Positions 48,505-60,547 of a stretch of 64,000 nt of DNA are shown one piece after another. Under the pieces are notes generated by a model that was not told the origin of the DNA, did not search any database, and saw only the letters and a program-made list of their open reading frames with translations. The stretch is from contig NC_064830.1 of assembly GCF_024166365.1 (NCBI RefSeq), positions 91,876,968 through 91,940,967 on the forward strand. Direction: 5' to 3'. The position numbers and the translations under genes were made by a program. Each line of letters begins with the position of its first letter. Positions within the stretch are counted from its first letter, which is position 1. This DNA is from Elephas maximus indicus (Eukaryota > Chordata > Mammalia > Proboscidea > Elephantidae).

Positions 48505-49815
48505 AATATTTGTGCCCATTTTAAAGATAGGTGATCCAACACAATGTGGAAATTATTGGACAATATCATCAATATCACACACAACTAAAATTTTGCTGAA
48601 GATCATTCAAAGCAGTTGCAGCAGTACATTGATAGGGAACTGCCAGAAATTCAAGCCAGATTCAGAAGAGGATGTGGAACGAGGGATATCATTGCTGATG
48701 TGAGATGAATCTTGGGCGAAAGCTGAGAATACCAGAAAGATGTTTACCTGTGTTTTATTGACTATGCAAAAGCATTCAACTCTGTGGATAACAACAAATT
48801 ATGGATAACACTGCAAAGAATGAGAATTCCAGAACACTTAATTGGCTCATGAGGAATTTGTACATAGACCAAGAAGCAGTTGTTCAAACAGAAAAAGGGC
48901 ATACTGTGTGGTTTAAAGTCAGGAAAGCTGTGTGTCAGGGTTGTATCCTTTCACCACACTTACTCAATTTGTAATTGTGAAGCCAGGCTCTATGAAGAAG
49001 GAGGCATCAGGATTGGAGGAAGGCTCATTAACAACCTGCGATATGCAGATGACACAACCTTGCTTGCTGAAAGTGAAGAGGATTTGAACCACCTACTGAA
49101 GATCAAAGACTATAGCCTTCAGTATGGATTATACCTCAACATAAAACAAAAATCCTCACAACTGGGCCAATAAACAACATTGTGATAATCGGAGAAGAGA
49201 CTGAAGTTGTCAAAGCTTTCATTTTACTTGGATCCACAATCATTGCCCACAGAAGCAGAGGTCAAGAAATCAAATGATGCATTGCACTGGGCTAATCTGG
49301 TGCAAAAAATCTCTTTAAAGTGTTAAAAAGCAAAGATGTCACTTTGAGGACTAAGGTGCACCTGACCCAAACCATGGTGTTTTCAATCGCCTCATATGCA
49401 TGTGAAAGTTGGACAATGAGTAAGGAACACCAAAGAAGAACTGACACCTTTGAATTATAGTGTTGGCAAAGGATATTGAATATACCATGGACTGCCAGAA
49501 GAACGAACAAATCCGTCTTGGAACATGTACAGCCAGCATTCTCCTTAAAAGTGAGGATGGAGAGACTTTGTTTTATATACTTTGGACATATTGTCAGGAG
49601 GGACTAGTCCCTAGAGAAGGATATCATGCTTCCTAAAGCAGAGCTTCAGCGAAAAAGAGGCAGGCCCTCGACGAGATGGACTGACACAGTGGTTGGAACG
49701 ATGGGCTCAAACATAGCAATGATTGTGAGGATGGCGCAGGACCAGGCAGTGTTTGGTTCTGTTGTACATAGGGTTGCTATGAGTCGGAATCTGCTCAACG
49801 GCACCTAACAACACG
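48505..49815 (+). mobile_element. RTE/BovB-like LINE fragment
   Basis: Plus-strand RT remnants with an intact catalytic-box spelling RYADDTTLLAESEEDL near 49040-49085. Ends 'gagtcggaatctgctcaacg' and 'gcacctaacaac', the segment shared with AfroSINE tails. Frameshifted and interrupted. Confidence 0.88.
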
Positions 49816-50924
49816 TAAGAACGTCAAAAGGCCAACTATAATGTTTTGCCAAATGAATGGTTGGACAAGACATTTCTTTTTCTAGAAGCTGAGATGGAGA
49901 AAAGACTCTGGGATGATGTGGTCTGAGGAGGCACTCAAGAAGAGGGATTTTGAGCAGGGTATTGAAAGCAGAGGAGAGTTAGTTTCACTGGGGTGGGGGG
50001 AAGGTGTCAATGGCAACGATCTCGTTCTGTGTTAATTAACAAAGGTTTGAGACATTATCCACAAAGCCTTGGCCCTCTGTCATCACTTGATTCTGTGTAA
50101 ACACGGGCAGAGTCCCTGTGGATTTCTTTCTGTCATGTTTCTCTATATGAGTCCACTGGGTATGTCTTTCTGTGTCTTGGCATTTTTTTTCCTCTCTCTG
50201 TGCTCCCCTTCCTTACTTTCTTAATATCTCTCCCCATATCTCTGTTCTATAATTGGTCACATATAAATTTTAAGTTTATCTTTTATTATCCATTACACAT
50301 AGTAAATAGTTTGGTGTGCCCTGCCCCTAATTGAAAATGCAAAGGAATGTAACGTCCCATCTCACCATCTAAAAATCTCTCTTCCATGTTATTGCTCCTT
50401 CTTCCTGGCCTTTTATTTATTTATTTATTTATTATCAAGTTAGACATGCCCCTAAGTTTAACAGTCAAATAGTGCTAAAAGACTTATCATGAAAAAAAGC
50501 AGCCCCACCTCACCGCCCTCTCATCCCCACTTCTCAGATACAACTGCTTCCAAGTCTTTCACAGCTGTTTTTTCTGGTATGTGCCTCCATGTTTCTAAAT
50601 GACATGCTTGCACAGCTCTTTCTTGATTTTTCAGTTTTAGATATAACATCTATGATTTCTTAAAACAGAAAATGGGGGCTTAAGTTCTAAACTCCACCCT
50701 CACTACACACACTTATCTTCCCCCTCCTCCACCTTCCAGTACACTTGTATCATAATTTTTGGTTCTATTAGAGCTCAATGTTTATAATATGATTATTATA
50801 TAAATATTATTTACCGATGAGTGATCCAGGTGATAGACTCTGATTATATTTTCTTTCTTGGGAATTTTTTCCCTAGAGTTAATTGTCTCAATTTTCTGTT
50901 TAGTTTCTCATGTACCAAAACCAA

Positions 50925-51027
50925 AAACTAAACCCACCGCCATCCAGTCGATTCCAACTCATAACGACCCTATAGTGACCCTATAGCCACCCTGTAGGAC
51001 AGAGCAGAACTGCCCCATACAGTACAG
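50925..51027 (-). mobile_element. AfroSINE fragment
   Basis: 'aaacccaccgccatccagtc' and 'gcagaactgccccatac'. Contains a duplicated 'gaccctatag' segment and lacks the tRNA-like head. Confidence 0.85.
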
Positions 51028-52494
51028 TTTCTCATGTACCTATCACTAATTCAATCCCATCAGGTCAGCTTCATCTTTTTCTTGGAGGTATCTGTCCTGC
51101 AGCCCTTTGTCCTCCTGTTAACATTCTAGATGGCTGCTCTAGGCTGCAGTGTAGCTGTTGTCCTGGGAGCGCCTTTCACCCCTCTCCCCTGAGCTGGAGC
51201 TCCTGCTACTGAGTTCCATGTTCCCTCTTTCTTGGGCTGATTATCCTCTCATTTTATTGGAGTCTGTCTTTCGGTAGCTTTTTGTGAAAGGGCGCTGGGA
51301 GGTAATTTTTTTGAGACCTCACATGTCTGAAAATGTCTTTATCATGCTAATCTGATCAATAGTTTGGTTAGGTACAGAATTCTAGGTTTGCAATCATCTT
51401 TCTTGAAAATTTTGAAGGCATTGCTTTATTGTGTTCCAGCTTTCCATGATGTTAATAAGTCTGCGGTCATTCTGATGCCCTGTTTTCCTCTCTGTAAGCA
51501 TGCAGGATCTTTTCTTTGGCCTCCGTAGTCTGAAGTTTCAAGATAACTTGTCTTAATAGTGGTTTATTTTAATCCATTGTATTGGATAGTAATGAGGCCT
51601 CTTCACCTAGAGATTTAGATTCTTCAACTCTGGCAATTTTTCTCAAGTTATTTCTTTGAAATTTCTCTTTATTAGAATTCTGGTTTTTTGATGTTGGATT
51701 GATTCCTTGAACTGATCCGTGAATTTTCTTATTTTTTCTCTATTTTTTTATACCTTTATCATTTTGTTCTAATATCCAGGAAGCTTTTTCAATCTTTATT
51801 TTCTATCCCTTCTGCTAAATTTTTGATGTTCAGTACCATATCTTTAATTCTCAAGAGGCTTTTTTTTTCTCTCAGTGTTCCTTTTTTATGGTCTTCTGTG
51901 TTTACTTCAATAATAAAATACCTATTCTTAGCTATCCAACAATCCAAAAATACTAATTTTTTAAAGGTTTTTCTTCTGTTCCTGATCCTACTTCCTCCAC
52001 GGTCATTTTTTCTCTTTGTTGCTTTGATTTGTGTCTTTCATGCCAAAGTCCAGTGTAACCTTCTGCTCTTGGTATCAGTATCCAAAGGTCTTTCTCTTGG
52101 GCCAGTCAGTTACCCCAGAGAGGACTCTACCAACCATCTAATCCTGGCTTCCAGAACTTAGAAGGTAAGTGAAGGGAAGGCGGCTGGCTGGATGTCTCAT
52201 TTGCTGTACTAAGCACTCTGCCCTCAGCTGTGTTATGTTCCCTGAGCCAGAGTTCACCTTCATCTTGTTTAACCTCTCCAGAAAGTCAGAATTCCATCTT
52301 CAATCTAGAATGGGGGAGAAACCCTCATTTTGCCCAGGGTGGGGAAGCAGAGCTCAGAATCTGTTTCTTTTATATAGATTTTTATCCAATCTCTTTTGTT
52401 CACCCCTACTTGCATTCCCACTTTCAGGTGTATCTGGTATCTCTAATGACTGAGACTTTCTGAGATGTCCTGATGCTGGTCAGCTTTCTTCTGG

Positions 52495-52545
52495 GCATAA
52501 AGAGTCAGAACTGACTTGACGGCAATGAGTTTGTTTTTTTCCGGT
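52495..52545 (+). repeat. Isolated AfroSINE/RTE tail
   Basis: 'aagagtcagaactgacttga' then 'cggcaatgagtttg'. Only the 3' tail remains. Confidence 0.6.
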
Positions 52546-52843
52546 TTTAGTTAGGTTTTTGTTTTCCCTTTGCAAATAGATGCAAATAGGTTACCATTGT
52601 CCATCTGCTTTTCCACTTTTTAACATTTTGTTACTGTTTTCTCCTTTCTATGATCTTTGTCCTTGAGCGTTTATCTTTTAACTGTCATTTTAGTAGGGTT
52701 TCAGGAGGGAGAAGAGGTAAACGTGATTGTTCAATCCTCCATACTTACCCAAAGTTTCTAAATTGTGTTACTTCTGAGTGATTAGGTGTGGTACAATGGG
52801 TTCCTTTATATGACCTTTTGCCTTGGTTATTTGGAAAAAACAG

Positions 52844-53421
52844 TGTTATGGATTGAATTGTGCCCCCCCCCCCAATATATGTTCTAAATTCTAACCTCTA
52901 TGCCTGTGGTTATAATCCCATTTGAGAATGGATTGTCTTTGTTATGTTAATGAGAATGATTAGCATACAGTGTGTCCGAAGTCAATCTCTTTTGAGATAT
53001 AAAGGAGATTAAATGCAAGCTAGCAAGCAGAGATGGAGGAAGAGAGATGCCAAGCCACATGAAGATTACTCAGGAGCAGAAGCTCAGAAGACACAAGGAC
53101 CTTCCTCTAGAACCAACAGAAAGAAAGCGTTCCCCTAGAGCTGTCACCTTAAATTTGGATTTCTAGGTTCCTAAACTGTGAGAAAATTAATTTGTTTGTT
53201 AAAGCCACCCACTTGTGGCATTTCTATTATACCCAAACCCACTGCTGTCAAGTCGATTCCGACTCATAGTGACCCTATAGGACAGAGTAGAACTGCCCCG
53301 TAGCGTTTCCAAGGAGCACCTGGCGGATTCGAACTGCCGACATTTTGGTTAACAGCCATAGCACTTAACCACTACACCACCAGGGTTTCCTCTATTATAC
53401 CAGCACTAGATAACTAAGACA
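52844..53421 (+). repeat. 5' LTR of MaLR provirus (with nested AfroSINE)
   Basis: TGTTATGGATTG...AACTAAGACA. About 410 bases without the SINE. Confidence 0.9.
53234..53390 (-). mobile_element. AfroSINE nested in the 5' LTR
   Basis: Perfect 11-bp duplication 'tctattatacc' at 53223-53233 and 53391-53401. Low divergence from the short AfroSINE type, so the order of insertion is clear. Confidence 0.95.
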
Positions 53422-55074
53422 GCATTTGGTCCCAAGAAGTAGGGATGCTGCTCTAACAAATACCTACAATGTAGAAGTCGTTTTGGAATTGAGTAGTGGG
53501 TAGAGCTGGAAGAGTTTTAAGGTGTCTAATAGTAAAAGCCTAGATTGCCTTGAAGACCTGTTGGTAGAATTATGGTTGTCAAAGGCAATTCTGGTGAGGG
53601 CTCAGAAGGAAGCGAGGAGAGCTATAAAGTATTGTCTTAAAGAATACATATGGGACCAGCAACAGAAGGTTGCTAGAAATGTGACCGTTAAATGTGCTTC
53701 TGGTGAGGCTTTAAAATAAAATAATGAACACGTGATTGGACAATGGTGGAAGGGTGATGCTTCTTATGCAGTGAAAAAGAACTTGTCTGAATTATGTTCA
53801 AATGTGTGGTGGAAGGTAGAACTTGTAAGTGATGAACTTGGATGTCTGGCTGGAGAGATTTCTAAACAAGATCTTAAAAGGGTCATGTGGTTTTTCCTTG
53901 CCGATTACAGTAAAATGCAAGAGGAATGAGATGAACTTAAAAATGAACTGTGCAAAATGAAAACAAAGCTTAAAGATTTGGAAAATACTGTTGGACTAAC
54001 TAAGGACACGTGTCCTAGTTTTTTACCAAGGACCTGGCTACACAATCTTTTGTTAAAGATATTAAGCCTGTGACTGATGGATCTAACCAACTACCACAGC
54101 AGAAAACCCATCATCTTAAGACTGAAGGAGACAGAGAAAGAATGAAAGGAAAGAAAGCTGTCTGCCTCTTGGAATTCTACAGGCAGGAAACAGGCCAAAG
54201 GAGCTACATATGTTGTCCTCCAGGAAAAGAAAAGGACCATCCCTGGAGCAACTCACGAGATCAGTAGGACTATTGGAAGGAGCAGGGGAAGCAGAGCTGC
54301 CTTGGTCTCAAAGAGTAGGGCCATGGCCTCTGGGATCTCAAAGGGTAGAACTAAGGCTTCCCAGGTTTCAAAGAGTCAGATATTCACCAACTCTGTTCCA
54401 GAGTATGGGGCTGCTATTCAGCTTGACCAAGAGGATGGGGCCACTGCCCAAAGCTTAGGGGGTGGGAGTGCCATGTCCAAGGGGCAGAAAAACAGGGACT
54501 CCCAGGACTGAGGATGTAGGGCCACCACTTAGGTGGCCTAGGACAAAGGGGCCGCCTGAAGTCAAGGGAGCAGAGTTGCCATCCCAGTGGGCCTGGAAGG
54601 AGGAGCTGAAGTCCAGGCTGAGGTCCCTCCACGTAGACTCCAAAGAGCATGGCCAACACCCAGAGTCTAGAGGGCAGGGCCATTGCCCAGATGGTCCCAG
54701 GGAACAGAGGATTATTTTCAAGCCTTGAGAGCTGATGTAAATTGTTTTGCTGGGTTTTGGACTTGCTTGGTGCTTGTTATCCCTTCTTTCCCTCCAATTT
54801 CTCCTATTTATAATGGAAATGTATACCTTGTGCCTGTTCCACCATTGTATATTGGAAGCAGGTAACCTGTATTCTAGATTTCACAGGTTCTCAGATGAAG
54901 AAGAATTTTGACCCAGGATGGAATATGACTAATATTTCACCTATATTTGATTTCGATGATTCAGAAGATGAGATTTTGGACTTGGAGTTGATTTAAGACT
55001 TTTGGGATGATGTGATAGGGTGAATACGTTTTGCATGTGGCAAGGATATGAATTTCGGGGGCCAACGAGTAGAA
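53422..55074 (+). pseudogene. MaLR internal region, gag-like remnant
   Basis: Short reading frames at 53522-53719 and 53732-53929 give Lys/Glu/Leu-rich helical peptides in the gag position. 54200-54720 holds loosely repeated 'caaagagt...ggggcc' text. No intact gene. Confidence 0.65.
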
Positions 55075-55476
55075 TGTCATGAATTGAGTTGTGTCTCCCA
55101 AAACATGTTGTTAATTCTAACCTCTATGCCTGTGGTTATAATCCCACTTGGGAATGGGTTGTCTTTGCTCTGTTAATGAGACAGGATTAGTGTAGAATGT
55201 GTCTCAAATTAATCTCTTTTGAGTCATAAAACAGACTAAATGCAAGCTAGCAAGCAGAGATGGGGGAAGATGGATACCAAGCCACATGAAGATTGCCCAG
55301 GAGTAGAAGCACAGAAGAGACAAGAACCTTCCTTCAGAGTTGACAGAGAGAAAGCCTTCCCCTAGAGTTGGCACCCTGAATTCAGACTTCTAGCCTCCTA
55401 AACTGTGAGCAAATAAGTTTGTTAAAGCCACCCATTTGTCATATTTCTGTTATAGCAGCACTAGATTCCTAAGACA
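55075..55476 (+). repeat. 3' LTR of MaLR provirus
   Basis: Starts tgtcatgaattgagttgtg and ends cctaagaca. Pairs with the 5' LTR throughout. Confidence 0.9.
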
Positions 55477-57224
55477 AACAGTTTCAGAGATTTTTCCCCT
55501 AAGCCCTGAGGAGTTGTCATCTTTGCCCTAGTTCTTTGGAGAAGCAACCTGGTGTGTGTGGAGGGGCGGGGGGTGGCTCCCAGACTGTTTTCTACCCCAG
55601 AAAGTTGGTTACTTTTGCCCAGGGGGATTTCCCAGGTTGACTGACATTTCTTGGGTAAGTTGTAAAACCTTGATGGTTTGATAGTTTTGCCTGATAATTA
55701 ACCCGAGTTGATTGACATCTCATGGGTAATTGAGGATTGGTTGAACTCTGTCTAGTGAGGGGAGTCCCTTCCTTGTAACTGATAAGGATTGAGGTATATA
55801 AGTGGCTAAACTGCGTAAGCTTTGGGAAGCCCTCCTGGAAGAGAGAGAGATTGTGACCCTAATACTCCGTGACATGTTTCTTCCTTTTCAAAATGGGCGA
55901 TGGAGAGCTTGACATAACTAACACCATAATTATACTCTAAGTAACCTATAAGTTTTTTTTGCTTGGTATTTTGTACACTCTCACTTTCAATGTCCTTTTT
56001 TATTACACCAGCTGCATTGGTCTCTTTCCAAAGGGGTGTGGGGCCTTCTCAGCTCTTTTGGCCTTGGTCTCCCTCTTTTTCTTTGTTCTCTTGGGGAACG
56101 CCTTCAGCCTGCAAGGCGGTGGCTAGGAAGGCTGCCTAGTGCTTTTGGTCCGTAACTTTCTTTTTTTTTTCTTGCTCTTTATCACGATTAGAGTCCAGAT
56201 GTCCAGCATGCATATCTTTAGTCTAATAAACAGTTTCTTGTAATTGTCTTGAGAGGTACACTCATCTGACCATCTGTGAGCTACATGCCTGAAGACACTA
56301 TGTAACCTTTGCAAAAATGATATATAAGCTCTGATGTAGAAATTGCCTTTTGGGACTTCATGAAGACAGCCAATGTTGCTATTGGACTTTCCACTGGTAT
56401 CACCTCTTAATAAACTTTCTTTCTCTTTCTGACTTGGAATGCATTTCATTGGCTCAACTGCTTCAGGGCACAGACCCTAATTGGCCAACGAAATGCTGGC
56501 TAAGAGCTGGTCTGGCAGAGAAGCAGAGCCACATGGGAGCTGAGTTGTCCTGAAGCTGCTACACTGGCTATGAGCTGGGCCAGTTAGCGGCAGAGAGGCT
56601 GACAGTAGAGAGCCCTGACAGCAGAAAGCTGCTGCTAGGAGAGCAGCAGCTGAGAGACCTGGTCCACTGGCTAGGATCTGGACCAGTGAGTGGTGGAGAG
56701 GCTGAGAGCAGAGAGGCCAGTGGCAGAGAAGGCAGGTGTCCAGCAGACAAGCCAAGTTGGGACACCTGCCTGGCACAGAAGACAGCTGCCTGGCAGAAAA
56801 GGCAGCTGCTCAGCAGAGAAGCCACGCCCACTGATCACTGGAGGCCTGTGTGCTTCCTGATGATGATCCTGAGTTATTCCTATTACATCCAAGTTGATCC
56901 TGATCCTGAGCTGTATGTAGCCTGTTACTTCCCTAATAAACCATATAATTATGAGTATGGTTTGTGAATACTGTGTGGCCATTGCAATGAATTATCGAAC
57001 CCTGCAGAGAAGGAGAGTGTGCCATGGGGGGAAGCCGCTGGTGTCAGTAATTATGGAGAAGTAGCAAGGCAGAGATATACCTGACCTCCTCCTCATAGGA
57101 ACCAGCTTTGTGCTGATCCTGATTCTTTTTCCTCATGAATTTCAACAATTCATGACACTGCATTACATATACTTTCTGACTTTTTTTTTCTTTTGTAGGT
57201 AAGTGGCCCTTAATTTTAAAGCAA

Positions 57225-58075
57225 AATGTTTTATTATCTCAGTGTAAAAATATATGTGATGGGGGATAACAGTTTGGCAGTTCCTCAAAAAGCTAAACAT
57301 AGAGTTATGATATGACTACAGCAGTTACATTCTTAGGTATATACCCATGAGACTTGAAAACATCTTCACAGAAAAGCTTGTACACAAATGTTCACAGCAG
57401 CATTATTCAAAATAGCCAAAAAGTGGAAACAACTAAAATGTCCATCAACAGATGAATGGATAAACGAAATGTGATCTATCAATACAATTTAATTCAGCCA
57501 TAAAAAGGAATGAAGTACCGATACATGCTACAACATTGGATGAACCCTGAAACCATTATGCTAAGTGAAAGAAGCCAGACATAACTAGCCACATATTGTA
57601 TGATTCCATTTATATGAAACGTCCGAATAGGCAAATCTACAGAAGCAGAGTAAATAGTACTTGCCAGAAGGCTGGGAGAAGGCAGAATAAGGAGTGACTG
57701 CCAAGGGGAATGGAGTTTCCTTCTGGGATGATGAAAGTGTTCTGGAATTAGATGGCCCCAATGGTTGCATTTTAATGGTTTTAATGCATTTTTAATGGTT
57801 GCATGGAAACCCTGGTGGCATAGTGGTTAAGTGCTATGGCTGCTAACCAAAGGGTCGGCAGTTCGAATCCGCCAGGCGCTCCTTGGAAACTCTATGGGGC
57901 AGTTCTACTCTCATACAGGGTCGCTATGAGTCGGAATTGACTCGACGGCACTGTTTGGTTTTTTTGGTTAATGGTTGCATAACCTTGTGAATATACTAGA
58001 ATCCACTGAACTGTACATTTTAAGATGGTGAATTTTATAGTATGTCAATCATATCTCAAATTTAAAAATAGATGA
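57225..58075 (+). repeat. L1 3' end
   Basis: 'cacagcagcattattcaaaa', 'aaatgtccatcaacagatga', 'gaatggataaacgaaatgtg' and the terminal 'gtacattttaagatggtgaa' are hallmarks of L1 ORF2 end and 3' UTR. Split by an AfroSINE. Confidence 0.92.
57805..57967 (+). mobile_element. AfroSINE, young copy with 13-bp duplication
   Basis: Perfect duplication 'ttaatggttgcat' at 57792-57804 and 57968-57980. Intact A-box and B-box ('gcagttcgaatccgccaggc') and intact RTE tail ('gagtcggaattgactcgacg'). Confidence 0.97.
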
Positions 58076-58079
58076 TTAA

Positions 58080-58431
58080 GAATAAGAGTGAAAGAGCAAA
58101 AAAATAAAGGTAAGAGAAATAAAACTTCAATAGTATATCCACTTGTCTTTTTATAATGCACTGTGGAGAGGCAGAAGGGGAAGATCAGGGTCCACATGGT
58201 AAGCTAAGCCTCTCTAGTTCACAGTCTTTAACCATCATGTGGCTGGGATTGGCCATGACCCTGTGAGAGGAAGATCCGCTGGTAGGTACCAAGAGTAAGG
58301 CAGCAAGACCACAAATAGAAATGAAAAAGCCAGGATTCTAGTCTCAACTCTGTCCCATGTATCTTTTTTCTCATCTGTTAAGTGAAAAGGTTGGATTATT
58401 CCTGAGCCCTGCCCAGATATAATTTAGTAAG
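58080..58431. other. Intergenic with MIR-like fragment
   Basis: 58290-58420 has weak MIR-like text ('ttttttctcatctgttaagt'). No gene. Confidence 0.4.
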
Positions 58432-59480
58432 TGTGGTGAAATTAGTTCCTTAATGTGGCCTTTTGCCTTTGTTCTTTGGAAAAACAGCTTGATTTTGTCC
58501 TTAAACCCTAAGGAGTTACCTTTGCCCTAGTTTTCTACCCCAGAGGGTTTGTTACATTTGCCTGGGTAAACTGTAAACACCTTGGTTTGATACTTTTTGT
58601 GGCCCTGGGCTGCAGCCTACCGTGATTGGTAGACACCTTGCAGGAATTCAATTGTTGCTGTTGTTGTTAGGTGCTGTCTAGTTGGTTCCGACTCACAGCA
58701 ACCCTATGTACAACAGAACGAAACACTGCCTGATCGTGCACCATCCTAACAATCATTGTCATGCTTGAGCCCATTGTTGCAGCCACTGTGTCAGTCCACC
58801 CAATTGAGGGTCTTCCTCTTTTTCGTTGACCCTTTACTTTACCAAGCATGATGTCCTTCTCCAGGGATTGATCCCTCCTGATAACATGTCCAAAGTATGT
58901 GAGACATAGTCTCGCCATCTTTGCTTTTAAGGAGCATTCTGGTTGTACTTTTTCCAAGACAGATTTGTTTGTTCTTTTCGCAGTCCGTGGTATATTCAGT
59001 ATTCTTCACCAACAACAGGATTCAAGGGCATCAATTCTTCTTCAGTCTTCCTTATTCACCATCAAGCTTTCACAGGTTTATAAGGCGACTGAAAACACCA
59101 TGGCTTGGGTCAGGTGAACCTTAGTCCTCAAAGTGACATCTTTGCTTTTTAATGCTTTAAAGAGGTCTTTTGCAGCAGATTTGGCCAGTGCAATGTGTCT
59201 TTTGATTTCTTGACTGCTGCTTCCATGGGTGTTGACTGTGAATCCAAGTAAAATAAAATCCCTGACAACTTCAATACTTTCTCTGTTATCATTTCAGGAG
59301 GTACCACATAAGCAGGAACCACTGGTACCGAAGGACGAAGACCAAGCTGCACTGAAGGAATTGGTAAAGAGGTCGAAGAGTGGAGATATGTCTGATTGCC
59401 ACCTCATGGGACTCAGCCTTGGGCTGATCTTGATTCTCATTATCCCTCCTGAAGTCAGACAGGTTCTGATGTTACTATTA
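58432..59480 (+). mobile_element. Unnamed LTR-like element, copy 2 (ends only, split by RTE)
   Basis: 58432-58650 matches the start of copy 1 ('ccctaaggagttacctttgc', 'ttctaccccagagggtttg'). 59288-59480 matches its end ('cagccttgggctgatcttga'). The 1.3 kb middle present in copy 1 is absent, with an RTE fragment in its place. Confidence 0.6.
58652..59287 (-). mobile_element. RTE/BovB-like LINE fragment
   Basis: Minus-strand 3' part: (GTT)n-like end at 58655, then a frame (58667-58957) with YFGHVIRRDQSLEKDIMLGK. Older frameshifts upstream. Confidence 0.88.
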
Positions 59481-59670
59481 CTACCTCCATTTCACAGTAG
59501 GTCTGGATTGGGCACCAGAAATCTGATTTTTTTTTAAGTTCCCAAGTGATTCTCATGCTTATCTAGGTTTGGACATCTCTTTACAGAGTGTCCCAATGGT
59601 AAAAATTAATGTGTCAAATTGTATGTGCCTTGAGATTCTTGAATGCTGAAATTTTTTTTTTCATGAAAGG
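59481..59670. other. Intergenic, old repeat-like
   Basis: 'gggcaccagaaatctgattt' and 'cccaagtgattctcatgctt' resemble an old DNA-transposon remnant. Not placed. Confidence 0.4.
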
Positions 59671-60184
59671 TGTCTTAGTCATCTAGTGCTGCTATAACAG
59701 AAATACCACAAGTAGATACGTTTAACAAAGAGAAATTTATTTTCTCACAGTCCAGTAGCCTAGAAGTTCAAATTAAGGGCATCAGCTCCAGGGGAAGGCC
59801 TTCTCTCTCTGTTGGCTCTGGAGGAAGGTCCTTCTCATCAATCTTCCCCCAGACTAGGAGCTTCTCCATGCAGGAGCCCTGGGTCCAAAAGACGCACTCT
59901 GCTCCCAGCACTGCTTTCTTGGTGGTATGAGGTCCCCAACTCTCTGCTTGTTTCCCTTTCCTTTTTATGTCTTGTAAGATAATAGGTGGTGCAGACCACA
60001 CCCCAGGGAAACTCCCTTTACATTGGATCAGGGATGTGACCTTAGTAAGGCTGTTATGATCCCACCCTAATCCTCTTAAACATCAAATTACAATCATAAA
60101 ATGGAGGGCAGTCACACAATACAGGGAATCATGGCCTAACCAAGTTGACACATATTTTGGGAGGACACAATTCAGTCCATGACA
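59671..60184 (-). mobile_element. Solo MaLR-type LTR
   Basis: On the minus strand starts TGTCATGGACTG and ends ACTAAGACA. 514 bases. Flanks 'aaagg' and 'aaggg' differ by one base, a probable 5-bp duplication. Confidence 0.85.
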
Positions 60185-60319
60185 AAGGGTTAACAGATTA
60201 AAAAGTTCAGACACTCCATCATATGCTAAGTATATTCACCAATAGGAAACTTGGAATAATTAGTTATTTTAGAGTAGAACTGGGTATAAAGGAGATTGAT
60301 CTGGGATCCTATTCAAAGG

Positions 60320-60545
60320 GAATAACTTATAGCTTATGCCCATACTCCATGCTGTCTTAAGCCTTCCTACCTTTAACTATCGTGTTCTCCCTCCCTGGAA
60401 TACCCTTGCTACTTTTCTGGATAATTCTTATGCATCTTTCAAGACTCAGTTCAAGTTTCTTTTCCTCCAGAATGCCTCCCAGACCTTCCATATTGAGCCA
60501 AGTACTCCTTCTTTGTGCTCCCATAAAGCTCTGTGTACACTCATC
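60320..60545 (+). repeat. L2-like LINE fragment
   Basis: 'ctccctccctggaataccct', 'tcaagactcagttcaagttt' and 'ccagaatgcctcccagacct' follow L2-type text. Confidence 0.65.
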
Positions 60546-60547
60546 AC

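Larger units (their letters stand above)
49816..52787. other. AT-rich intergenic stretch with old repeats
   Basis: No gene. Contains a (TTTA)n run near 50413-50435, an antisense AfroSINE fragment, a stray SINE tail, and long T-rich text (51300-52000) that resembles an old dispersed repeat I cannot name. ORFs of up to 112 codons are low-complexity. Confidence 0.45.
52844..55476 (+). mobile_element. MaLR-type provirus with perfect target duplication
   Basis: Two LTRs (52844-53421 and 55075-55476) bracket 1.65 kb. TSD 'aacag' is identical at 52839-52843 and 55477-55481. The internal start 'gcatttggtcccaagaag' fits the priming region of MaLR/ERVL-related elements. No reverse transcriptase, as expected for nonautonomous MaLRs. 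It interrupts the unnamed LTR element. Confidence 0.9.
52788..57150 (+). mobile_element. Unnamed LTR-like element, copy 1 (split by MaLR provirus)
   Basis: 52788-52843 plus 55477 to about 57150 read as one element of about 1.7 kb. It starts 'tgtggtacaatggg', has a TATA-like 'gaggtatataagtgg' near 55793, and two AATAAA signals (56408 and 56935 areas). Its start and end segments recur at 58432-58650 and 59288-59480. Consistent with a long LTR; no coding. Confidence 0.6.

Noticed and set aside
57805-57967. tRNA gene
   Set aside because: The A-box/B-box text belongs to the tRNA-derived head of an AfroSINE with target duplications and a LINE-type tail.
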